DNA of 64,000 nucleotides from contig JACTMP010000054.1 of the NCBI GenBank assembly GCA_014584575.1, forward strand, positions 120,839-184,838. Reading direction: 5' to 3'. The notes beneath the pieces were generated by a model, which worked only from the letters and a program-made list of their open reading frames with translations, had not been told where the DNA came from and made no database searches. The DNA is from Chloroflexota bacterium. GTDB lineage: Bacteria; Chloroflexota; Anaerolineae; Promineifilales; Promineifilaceae. Below are positions 51,242-60,200 of the stretch, piece after piece; positions within the stretch are counted from its first letter, which is position 1; every line of letters begins with the position of its first letter. The position numbers and the translations under genes are program-made.

Positions 51242-51297
51242 GATGCGTGATGCGTGAGGTGCGTGAACGATGTCACGTTTCACGTATCACGTTTCAC
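51242..51297. repeat. Heptad repeat (GATGCGT/GTTTCAC), between the two giant kinases
   Basis: GATGCGT twice, GAGGTGC, GTGAACG, ATGTCAC, GTTTCAC, GTATCAC, GTTTCAC. It contains the stop codon of the upstream paralogue (TCA at 51287 on the plus strand) and ends seven bases before the start of the next gene. Confidence 0.9.
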
Positions 51298-54200
51298 GGT
51301 AATAGACAGGTAAGGTCAACGTAAACCTCGAACCCTCGCCCAGGGTGCTGGCGGCGGCGAGGTCGCCGCCGAGCAGGCGGGCCAGGCTGCGGCTGATGGG
51401 CAGGCCCAGACCGGTGCCGCCATATTGCTGGCGGATGGTGCTTTCGGCCTGTTCAAACTCTTCAAAAATGCGCGGCAGGGCGGCGGGCGAGATGCCGATG
51501 CCGGTGTCGCTGACAGCCAGCGTCAGGGTATCACGCTGGGCGGCCAGGCGCACGGTGATTTCTCCCTGGTGGGTAAATTTGGCGGCGTTGCTGAGTAGAT
51601 TGATGATGATTTGCTTGACTTTTGCCGGGTCAGAGTAAACGAGTGGCAGATTGTGGCCGAATTCGGTGTGCAGGGCCACGTTTTCTTTGAGCAGCGGCTG
51701 CACGGTGGCGATGCAACCGGCGGCCAGGGCGGCGGCGTCAAATTCGGCCGGCTGTACGTCCATGTGGCCGGTCTCGATTTTGGCGATGTCTATGACGGTG
51801 TTGATCAGGCTGAGCAGGTGGTCGGCACTGACCAGCACTTTGTCCAGGTTGTCTAGCTGTTTGTCGGGCAGGGTGGCGGCGCCGTTTTGTTTGACGATGC
51901 GGGTGAAGCCGATGATGGTGTTGAGCGGGGTGCGCAGTTCGTGGCTCATGTTGGAGAGGAAGAGGCTTTTGTTTTCGTTGGCGACCTCGGCGGCGGCGCG
52001 GGCGGCCTGGGCGTCCAGGTTGGCCTGCGCCAGGGCGGCGGTGCGCTGCTCCACCTGCTCTTCCAGGCTACGGCCGTATTCCTGCAAATAGCCATACAGC
52101 CGGGCGTTCTCGATGGAGATGGCCGCCTGGGAGGCCAGCAGGTTGAGCACTTTCAGCCGGTCGGCGGTGAAGGCGCCAGGCGCGAGATTGTTTTCCAGGT
52201 AGAGGATGCCGGTCAGGCTGTCATGGTGCCGCAGCGGCAGGCAGAGGACGGAGCGGGATTGGCGCTGGCTGATGACGGGGTCGGCGGCAAACTGGCTGTC
52301 GGCGCTGGCGTCATCCAGCACCAGGTGTTCGCGGGTGCGGGTGACGTAGTTGAGGATGGATTGGGGTGGCTCGGTCGGGACACCGGCCACAGCAGAGGGT
52401 GGCTCGGTCTGAAGACCGGCCACAGCAGTGGAGTCGCCGCTGACAGCCGCAATAGTCCAGTTGTCGGCGTCGGGCAGGAGCAGCCAGCCGGCCTGCGCGC
52501 CGGCGTTTTCGATGAGCAGCGCCATCAGCCGGTTGAGCAGTTGCTCTAGCTGGATTTCGCCGGAGAGGGCCTGGGAGGCTTTGACCACGCTGCCCAGGTC
52601 GAGCACGGCCGTGCTGCTGCTGCTGGCGGTGGTGGTGGGGCTGGAAATGGTGGCGGCCTGGGTGGTGTCTCCGGCGGCAGCGGCGGGGAAATAAACCGGG
52701 TATTGGCTTTCCAGGTGGCGACATTTGGCCCTGGCCCCCCAGCGCTGGTAGGCGCGGTGCGCCTGCTGCATGTGGTATTGCGCCAGGCTATGTAGGCCGC
52801 GTGATTCGTAGTATTGCCCGGCCAGTTCATAGGCCAGCGCTTCTTCTTGCAGATAGCCGCTTTCGTGGGCGTGGGCGATGGCCTGGGCGTAGAGGGGGCG
52901 GGCGGCGGGTGTACGGCCGTAGACCCGCTCTCGTTCGGCGGCGACCAGTTCGTATTTGTGGCGGAAATTCATGGGGGCCATGTCCGCCCAGACCGCCAGC
53001 TTTTTCAGGGCGGCGTCTACCCGTTTTTTGCTCTGCTTTTGGGCGGCGGCGGGGACGTCCGGGTAGAGGGCCAGGTGGTTGAGCGCATCCAGCATGATGA
53101 TGACGGCCGTCATGTACGTCGCGGCGATGCTTTCCTGCACGGTTTCAATTTCGGCAAAGATGGGTTGGGCAGCCTGGTGGTGGCCGAAGAGGGTGAGCAG
53201 AGTGGCCTTTTGCACCAGGTAGGAGCAGAGGGCGGGCTGGTCGCCGGTGGCGCGGTAGGCGGCTTCGCCAGCGGCCTCGTCGAAGTGGTCGCCGGTTAAC
53301 TGCCAGGGGGTTTCGGGGGCGGTGTGCAGGTTCACGGCCGTTTGCAGGAACATGGTCAACACGTAATGCAGTTTGTGTTGGTTAAACTGCTCCATCGCTG
53401 CCGCAAATTGATCCATCTGCGGGATGACCTGGCTGAGGGGGACGCCCGCATAAAAGTTGTGTGTGGCCAGGCTGTAGCCGCAGTTCATGGCAAATTCCAG
53501 TGCGCCCGTTTCCAACCCAATCTGGTAGCCATTGGCGAGCGGTTCCACTGAGTCGCGCAGGTGGTTTTTCCAGTGGTTGAGGTAGTGATAAAACAGTTGC
53601 GCCGTGCCCGGATAATGCGCCCGGATGTGCAGCCGCTCCACCAGGTTTAGCCCCAATTCGCCAAAGGCATAACCGCCTTCGGTGTCATTCAGATAGCCGG
53701 CGAGCATGAGGCCGTAGGCGGCGAAGGCGCGTGCGCCTTCGGGGTGGTTGCCGTGTTGAGCGTAGAGCCGGATCAGGCGCAGCACCACCAGGGCAAACAG
53801 CAGCGGCTCGGTAAAGTAGGCCGGGCCGCCGCACTGGGTCAATATCTCGATGGTGGCGACGAGTTGGGGGTCGGTGATGACGGGCTGATGCAGCAGGTCG
53901 GTGGTGCTTTTGCCACGCAGAGCGAGCCGGGTTTTGAGCACATCTACCAGCAGGTGGCGGCGGGTGGGATGGCGTGGCAGGTTGATGCCCAATTCATGTA
54001 AGAGTTGCAGCGACATATCCAGGTCTTCGGCCAGTTTATTTTGGGCCAGGAGGGCGGTGAGGATGTGGCGGTAGATGGCGACGCGGTCGAGCAGGGTGCG
54101 GGCGTGGGGTAGGGCGGCCTGGCTGATGCTTTCGACCAGGGGAAAATCGGCGCTAAAGGTGGCGGCGGCGACGGCCGTGACATGCAACCCCAGCGCCAGT

Positions 54201-56578
54201 TCGTATTCCGTTTGCCAGGCGTCGCCTGCCCCGGCAGGGGACGGCAGCAGTTCCAACCCAATCTGGGCGTACTCCAGGGCAGTGGTGAAGGCGTTGGCTT
54301 CGCTGGCGGTCTGGGCGGCGGTCAGGTTGAGTCGCGCCAGTTCCAGCCGGTTGCTGGGCTGGCTGAGCAGGCCGCGCCCCAGATTGAGATGGTTGACCAT
54401 TTCAAAAATGGCGCTGCCGGTGGACTGGCCTTGTTTGAGGTGCTGCCCAATTTGCCAATGCACGCTTTGCCGGTCGGCGGCGGGCAGCAGGTCATAGGCG
54501 GCTTGCTGGATGCGGTCGTGGGCAAATTTATAGGTGGGGTTGAGGTCAATGTGCTGCTCGGCCAGCCGGTAGTTGTCGTTGAGGGGAATGAGCAGGCCGT
54601 TTTGGATGGCGGGCCAGAGGATGACGGCCGTGTCGGCGGCGTCTGCGCCGGAAACCAGAGCCAGCGTGTGCAGGTCAAACCGGCCACCAATGCAGGCGGC
54701 CAGGGTGAGCGCCATTTGTGTTTTCAGGTCTAGTTTTTGGATGGCGGCGGTCATCAGGTTGACGACGTTGTCGGTGATGGCGGCGGCCTGGACGCGGGCT
54801 AATTCCCATTGCCAACGGCCGTGTGCATGGTCGAAGGTGATGTAACCGTCGGCGTAGAGCGATTTCATAAATTCGCCGACAAAGAAGGGATTGCCGCCGG
54901 TTTTGGCGTGGATGAGTTCGGCCAGGGTGTGGATGGTGGCGTCGTCAGTGTGCAGTGTGTCGGCCACGTAGGTGGTAACGTCGGCCAGGGTGAGCGGGCT
55001 GAGGGTGATGGTGTGCACGGCCGTGCCCAGGGCGCTCACTTTTTCGATGGTCAGCCAGACGGGGTGGTTGGTCGTCAGTTCGTTGTCGCGGTATGCGCCG
55101 ATGAGCAGCAGGTGGGCGGTGGGCAGGCTGCCGCTGCCGCCGGTGAGCAGGCTTTGCAGCAGGTGGCGGGACGCGCCATCCATCCATTGCCAGTCATCCA
55201 GAAAGAGCACCAGCGGGTGGCTGGCCTGGGCAAAAACGCGGATGAAGTTTTGGAAGGTGAGGTTGAAGCGGGTTTCGGCTTCGGCGGGGGGCAGGTCGGG
55301 CACGGCCATCTGTGGGCCGAGAATCAGTTCCAGGTTGGGCAGCACGTCTATGATGACCTGCCCATTACTGCCCAGAGCAGTCAACAATTTCTGACGCCAG
55401 GCGGCGAGGGCAGTCTGGCTCTCGGTGAGAATCTGGTTGAGCAGGTTGTCGAAAGCGGTGATGAGGGGGGCGTAGGGGGCGTTTTGGAGCTGGTCAAATT
55501 TCCCGGCGATGAAGTAGCCGCGCCGGGCTGTGACGGGGCGGTACAGTTCTTGCACCAGGGCGGATTTGCCGATGCCGGCGGGGCCGGCGACCAGGGCTAA
55601 CTGCACCGTGCCGTGCTGCGGGTCGGCCATTTGGTGGAATGCTTGCAAGAGGGTGGTGGTGGGTTCGGCACGGCCGTACAGCTTTTGTGGCAGTTGAAAA
55701 CGAGACCCCACATCGTGCCGCGCCAGAGGGAAAAGGTTGATGGCCCGGCTGTCTTGCCACTGCCGCCAGCACTCTTCCAGGTCGGCTTTGAGGCCGTAGG
55801 CGGATTGGTAGCGGTCTTCGGCGTTTTTAGCCAGCAGGCGCAGGATGATGTCGCCGAGGCGCTGCGGGATTTGGGGGGCGATTTCGTGCGGCGGGCGGGG
55901 CGGGCGGGCGATATGGGCGTGCAGCAGTTCCAGGGGATCTACGGCCGTAAACGGCAGTTCCCCGGTGGCAAGCTGGTAAAAGGTGATGCCCAGGGAGTAG
56001 AGGTCGGAGCGGTAATCCATGGCCCGGTTCATGCGCCCGGTTTGTTCGGGGGAGATGTAGGCCAGGGTGCCTTCCAGTACGTTGGGGCTGCGTAGTTCCG
56101 GGTTTTCGCGGGGCAGGGTGGAGGCCAGGCCGAAGTCTATGATTTTGAGCACGGCCGTGTCCCGGTTCCAGACGATGTTGGCCGGGTTGATGTCTTTGTG
56201 GATCAGGTTTTGTTGGTGAATGGCGGCTAAAGCGTCGCTGGCCTGAATGGCCAGGGGCAGGAAGGCGGACACGTCCAACCCGCCGCCGTTGAGCCAGTGG
56301 GGCAGGGATTGGCCGCCAAAATCTTCCAGGGCCATGGCCAGCAGACCGTCCCGTTCCAGCAGGGCCAGGGCGCGGATGACCCCGCTGCCGGTGAGGGCGG
56401 TGGTGAGGTGATATTCCTGGCGGAAACGGCCGTGTACCTCCGGTGAATTCTGTCCCGGCTGCAACATTTTCAGCACTACCGGGCAGCCATCATGCTCAGT
56501 CTGGGCGCGGTATACGGCCGTGCGGCTACTTTCGTATATTTTCTCTTCGAGTTGGTAGCCGGGGAAGGTGGGAAACAT
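51287..56578 (-). CDS. Trifunctional Ser/Thr kinase-AAA ATPase-GAF-histidine kinase (paralogue 2)
   Basis: A 1763-residue paralogue of the preceding protein, with the same order of domains. The kinase has VVLKML, LIHKDINPANIVWN and IIDFGLA; the ATPase has GPAGIGKSALV and LVLFLDDWQWMD. The helical middle diverges most. A GAF domain follows (about 1350-1510), then HisKA (MSHELRTPLNTIIGF) and HATPase_c (DTGIGISPAALPRIFEEFEQ). The two copies are clearly alignable over full length, so they arose by tandem duplication that is not very recent. The GAF domain of this copy contains an in-frame 33-base duplication (52365-52430). Transcription is leftward with the other signalling genes. Confidence 0.9.
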   Translation of the reverse strand: MFPTFPGYQLEEKIYESSRTAVYRAQTEHDGCPVVLKMLQPGQNSPEVHGRFRQEYHLTTALTGSGVIRALALLERDGLLAMALEDFGGQSLPHWLNGGGLDVSAFLPLAIQASDALAAIHQQNLIHKDINPANIVWNRDTAVLKIIDFGLASTLPRENPELRSPNVLEGTLAYISPEQTGRMNRAMDYRSDLYSLGITFYQLATGELPFTAVDPLELLHAHIARPPRPPHEIAPQIPQRLGDIILRLLAKNAEDRYQSAYGLKADLEECWRQWQDSRAINLFPLARHDVGSRFQLPQKLYGRAEPTTTLLQAFHQMADPQHGTVQLALVAGPAGIGKSALVQELYRPVTARRGYFIAGKFDQLQNAPYAPLITAFDNLLNQILTESQTALAAWRQKLLTALGSNGQVIIDVLPNLELILGPQMAVPDLPPAEAETRFNLTFQNFIRVFAQASHPLVLFLDDWQWMDGASRHLLQSLLTGGSGSLPTAHLLLIGAYRDNELTTNHPVWLTIEKVSALGTAVHTITLSPLTLADVTTYVADTLHTDDATIHTLAELIHAKTGGNPFFVGEFMKSLYADGYITFDHAHGRWQWELARVQAAAITDNVVNLMTAAIQKLDLKTQMALTLAACIGGRFDLHTLALVSGADAADTAVILWPAIQNGLLIPLNDNYRLAEQHIDLNPTYKFAHDRIQQAAYDLLPAADRQSVHWQIGQHLKQGQSTGSAIFEMVNHLNLGRGLLSQPSNRLELARLNLTAAQTASEANAFTTALEYAQIGLELLPSPAGAGDAWQTEYELALGLHVTAVAAATFSADFPLVESISQAALPHARTLLDRVAIYRHILTALLAQNKLAEDLDMSLQLLHELGINLPRHPTRRHLLVDVLKTRLALRGKSTTDLLHQPVITDPQLVATIEILTQCGGPAYFTEPLLFALVVLRLIRLYAQHGNHPEGARAFAAYGLMLAGYLNDTEGGYAFGELGLNLVERLHIRAHYPGTAQLFYHYLNHWKNHLRDSVEPLANGYQIGLETGALEFAMNCGYSLATHNFYAGVPLSQVIPQMDQFAAAMEQFNQHKLHYVLTMFLQTAVNLHTAPETPWQLTGDHFDEAAGEAAYRATGDQPALCSYLVQKATLLTLFGHHQAAQPIFAEIETVQESIAATYMTAVIIMLDALNHLALYPDVPAAAQKQSKKRVDAALKKLAVWADMAPMNFRHKYELVAAERERVYGRTPAARPLYAQAIAHAHESGYLQEEALAYELAGQYYESRGLHSLAQYHMQQAHRAYQRWGARAKCRHLESQYPVYFPAAAAGDTTQAATISSPTTTASSSSTAVLDLGSVVKASQALSGEIQLEQLLNRLMALLIENAGAQAGWLLLPDADNWTIAAVSGDSTAVAGLQTEPPSAVAGVPTEPPQSILNYVTRTREHLVLDDASADSQFAADPVISQRQSRSVLCLPLRHHDSLTGILYLENNLAPGAFTADRLKVLNLLASQAAISIENARLYGYLQEYGRSLEEQVEQRTAALAQANLDAQAARAAAEVANENKSLFLSNMSHELRTPLNTIIGFTRIVKQNGAATLPDKQLDNLDKVLVSADHLLSLINTVIDIAKIETGHMDVQPAEFDAAALAAGCIATVQPLLKENVALHTEFGHNLPLVYSDPAKVKQIIINLLSNAAKFTHQGEITVRLAAQRDTLTLAVSDTGIGISPAALPRIFEEFEQAESTIRQQYGGTGLGLPISRSLARLLGGDLAAASTLGEGSRFTLTLPVYYRET
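52365..52430. repeat. In-frame 33-bp direct repeat in kinase paralogue 2
   Basis: Two copies of a 33-base unit starting GGTGGCTCGGTC and ending GGCCACAGCAG. On the coding strand they give A-V-A-G-L-Q-T-E-P-P-S and A-V-A-G-V-P-T-E-P-P-Q in a GAF loop. The unit contains an imperfect inverted repeat (GGCTCGGTC...GACCGGCC). Confidence 0.85.
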
Positions 56579-56582
56579 GGGA

Positions 56583-56660
56583 ATGGAGACTGAGAGATTA
56601 GGAGATTGGGAGATTTGGAGATTGATAATCTCTTAGTCTCCCAATCTCTCAATCTCCTAA
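56583..56660. repeat. Octad repeat (AGGAGATT/CCCAATCT), hairpin
   Basis: Units of eight bases: GAGAGATT, AGGAGATT, GGGAGATT, TGGAGATT, GATAATCT, CTTAGTCT, CCCAATCT, CTCAATCT. The right half complements the left. The same core letters as the 7-base stack at 4074 occur here with period eight. It includes the stop codon of the receiver gene. Confidence 0.88.
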
Positions 56661-57011
56661 AAATTTGTCCAACACCGCAAACAGGCTCTCGAAATTCACC
56701 GGCTTGGTCAGGTAATCGTCGCAGCCGGCTTCTTTGGCCCGTTCGTCGTCGCCGCTCATGGCGTGGGCGGAGAGGCCAATGACGGGGATGGCTTGCAGGG
56801 CGGCGTCGGCCTTAATCTGGCGGGTGGCCTCCCAACCATCCAGCACCGGCAGGGACATATCCATCAGCACCAGGTCGGGCCGGTGGGCGCGGGTCATTTC
56901 CACCCCCGCCGCGCCATCGGCGGCGATGAGCAATTCATACTCATCCTCCAAAAGCTGGACGAGCAGTTCCGTATTCAGTTCCACGTCTTCAACAATCAAG
57001 ATTTTTTTCAT
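56649..57011 (-). CDS. Orphan response regulator (single receiver domain)
   Basis: A 120-residue CheY/DivK-like receiver. Landmarks are KKILIVEDVELNTELL, phosphoacceptor Asp in DLVLMDMSLPVLDGWEA, VIGLSAHAMSGDDERA and the lysine in DDYLTKPVNFESL. No output domain. AAGGA lies seven bases before ATG 57011; an earlier in-frame ATG at 57035 lacks a site. Placed between the hybrid kinase and the two receiver-less trifunctional kinases on the same strand, it is well positioned as a phosphate shuttle among them. Confidence 0.9.
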   Translation of the reverse strand: MKKILIVEDVELNTELLVQLLEDEYELLIAADGAAGVEMTRAHRPDLVLMDMSLPVLDGWEATRQIKADAALQAIPVIGLSAHAMSGDDERAKEAGCDDYLTKPVNFESLFAVLDKFLGD

Positions 57012-57092
57012 TGATGATCCTTTCACACGGGTCACGGGTCATATGTCACTTGCTTGACCTGTCACGAACTGTGTTTAGTGCATCTAATTACC

Positions 57093-57180
57093 TGTCATTC
57101 CGAGCGGAGTCTGCGGAGCGAGGAATCTTTCTCCTGGAACAACACGGAAGATTCCTCCTCGAAGACTCGTCGGAATGACA
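57093..57180. repeat. Long palindromic repeat (TGTCATTCCGAG...CGGAATGACA)
   Basis: Outer arms TGTCATTCCGA and TCGGAATGACA, with an inner pair around GAGGAATCTTT and GGAAGATTCCTC, span 88 bases in the spacer downstream of the five-GAF kinase and upstream of the receiver gene. Elements with these ends occur dispersed in several bacterial phyla. This is the only copy in the window. Confidence 0.75.
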
Positions 57181-57227
57181 CGTGAGAGCTAGTTTTTGCA
57201 AAGCCCGAAGCCTTTTCGGAAAAGCCA

Positions 57228-57283
57228 CCTGCTCACCTCATCACCCCTTCACCCCTTCACCTGCTCACCTGCTCACCTCATCT
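57228..57283. repeat. Octad repeat (CCTGCTCA/CCCCTTCA), seven units
   Basis: CCTGCTCA, CCTCATCA, CCCCTTCA twice, CCTGCTCA twice, CCTCATCT. Direct orientation only, no complementary arm. It holds the stop codon and encodes the last residues (DEVSR) of the leftward five-GAF kinase gene. Confidence 0.9.
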
Positions 57284-60200
57284 CCCAATTCCCGCAGGGC
57301 GAGTTGCAGTTCGTGGATGAGGTGTTCTTCTTTCAGCCCTTGTTTTTGCATGATCTGGCTGACGCTCTGGCGCAGATGGTGGGCTTCGTCGCCGGAGAGC
57401 GCCTTGGCCGTCAGGATGATAACCGGTATTTTGTGGTGTTCCGGGTGTTGGCGCAACTGTTCAATGACGCCAAATCCGTCCAGGTTGGGCATCATCAGGT
57501 CGAGCAGGATGATGTCGGGCGGGTTTTGCTCAATCAGGCGCAGGGCGATGTGGCCGTCGGCAGCGGTGTCTATGTGATACGGCCGTTCCTCCAACATCTG
57601 CGTCACCATATCGGCTACCTGGGGGTCGTCGTCCACCACCAGCAGGCGCGCGGCGTCGGTACGGCCGTTGGCCACGGGCAGCCGGTTCAGCACTTCCAGC
57701 ACCGCCTCGCTGTCAAACGGTTTCACCAGGTAGTCGGCCGCGCCCAGGCGGTAGCCCAAATCTTTCTTGTCTACAATGGTCAGCATGACCACCGGGATGT
57801 GGCGGGTGGTGGGGTCGGTTTTCAGTTCGTGGAGTACCTGCCAGCCGTCTTTATAGGGCATGATGATGTCCAGGACGATGGCATACGGCCGTAGCGCCCG
57901 CGCCTTGCGCAGCCCATCCTCGCCGCTGAGCGCGCCAATCACCTGGTAGCCGGCTTCGGCCAGATTTTCTTGCAGCAAGTAGATGACGTCCGGGTTGTCG
58001 TCAATGGCCAGGACGACCGGTTTGGTGGAGGGTGAGGTGACGGCCGTGGCCGGCCACTCTTTGCCCGTTGTCTCGGCGCGGCTGGCGTAGTGCAGCGGCA
58101 GGCGCAGGGTAAAGATGGAGCCGGCCCCTTCTTCGCTCTCGACGGCCAGATCGCCGCCTAAGAGCCGCGCCAGATGCAGGCTGATGGGCAGCCCCAGGCC
58201 GGTGCCGCCGTATTGGCGGGTGGTGCTGCTGTCCGCTTGCTGGAACTCTTCAAAGACGCGCCCGATGGCGTCCGGGGCGATGCCAATGCCGCTGTCGGCA
58301 ATAGAGATGATGACTGCATTTTCCTGGCTAAAGGCGCGCACGGTAATATGGCCGTCATGGGTGAATTTGGCGGCGTTACTGAGCAGGTTGAGCAAAATTT
58401 GTTTCACTTTTTCCTGGTCGGTAAAGAGGCGAGGGATACCGGGGATGATTTCTTTTTGCAGCAAAACCTGATCGCTTTTGACCAGAGGGCGGGTGGTTTG
58501 CAGGCAAACGTCCACCAATGGCTCCAGGTCAAAGGCGCTGGGCTGCACGTCCATACGCCCGGCTTCAATTTTGGCGATGTCCAGGATGGTATTGATCAGC
58601 CCCAGCAAATGCTCGGCGCTGATCAGCACCTTGTCCAGGTTGTCTACCTGTTTTTCCGGTAAATACTGCGCGCCGCGCCGCTGCACCAGCCGGGTGAAGC
58701 CGATGATGGCATTCAGCGGGGTGCGCAGTTCGTGGCTCATGTTGGCCAGGAAGGCGCTTTTGGCTTTGTTGGCGGCTTCGGCGGCGGCGCGCGCCTGCTG
58801 CGCTTCGCTAAAGAGGCGGGCGTTTTCAATGGCGATGGCGGCCTGCTGTGCAAGGTTGACCAGGAATTCCAGTTCGGCAACGGTGAACTGGGGATCGTCC
58901 GGGCTGCGCCAGACGACCATGGCGCCGACGGCTTTGTGCTGGAACAGGAGGGGGGCGGCGAGCAATTTTTCGCCAACGGCCGTTTCCTTGGTCCCCTTCA
59001 AATGCACACGCCGCACATCGCGCACAGTGTCCTGGACGATTTCGGCGACCCCGGTTTGTACCACGTGGCCAACGAAGCCGACGCCAATTTGGGTGGGGAA
59101 GGTGAGGACGGCCGTGGCGATTTCGCCGACAGCGGTGATGGGTTGCAGAGTACGGCCGTCGTCCCGCAGCAGATAGACGGCGCTGGTGTGGCCGTGTAGC
59201 AGGTTGTGGGCGTGGCTGGCAATACGTTCCATCACCGTCTGCAAATCCAGCGTGGCCGAAATGTCCTGGCTGACTTCGGCCAGGGCGGCCATTTCGTTGG
59301 CGTGGCGCTGTGTTTCCAGGTAGAGGCGGCCGCTTTCGATGGCGTTGGCTACCTGCCGGGCCACGCTGCTGAGGAAATGCAGTTCGGCCTGCATAAACAG
59401 CCCTTCGCTGTGTTTGCGCCATAACATGATGACGCCAATTACCTCGCCATGAATCACCAACGGCGCAGCCATAATGCCTTCGTCATCTTCCTCCGGGTCT
59501 GGCGTGCCGTCAATGTGAATGGCGCGGGGGTCGCTGATGGGATAATTGACAATTTCGGCCACGCCGCTTTGGGCGATGCTGCCGGTAATGCCTTCGCCCA
59601 TGCGAATGGGATTCGCTTTGAGGGCGTCAACGTAATCGCCTCTGGCGACGTAAGTACGAAAGACGTTGTTTTCCTTATCAAAAAGCATCAAGGCAATATC
59701 GTGGACGCGCATTAACTCTTGAATGCGCCGCACAATTTGCTCCAATACCGGTTTCAGGTCTTGCGTGGTGGCGATTTCGTTGCCAATTTCGGCCAGGGCG
59801 GCCATTTCGTCGGCGTGGCGGCGGGTTTCTTCGTACAATTGGGCGTTGTGGATGGCCTGGCCCACGGTGGCGGCAATAGTGGTGAGCAGGCGCAGGTCAT
59901 CTTCGGTGAAGCGCCCTTCTTCGGTGATACTCTGCACGCTGACGACGCCGATGGCCTGGTTGTTGACGGTGATGGGCACACCCAGGTAGGAGCGGGAGTG
60001 TTTGCCAATGCGTTCGGTCTTGAGTTTGACGTGTTGCCCGGCCAGGTCTTTGTTGATGAGTAGCGGCTGCCCGGTAGTGATGATGCGTTCGGTGAGGCCC
60101 TTGCCAAACGGCCGTGACTCCATCTCTTCGCCATATTGATAGACAAAATGCACCATATTGGTGTGCGGGTCATGCAGGGCCACGTAAGCCAGGTCGGCGT

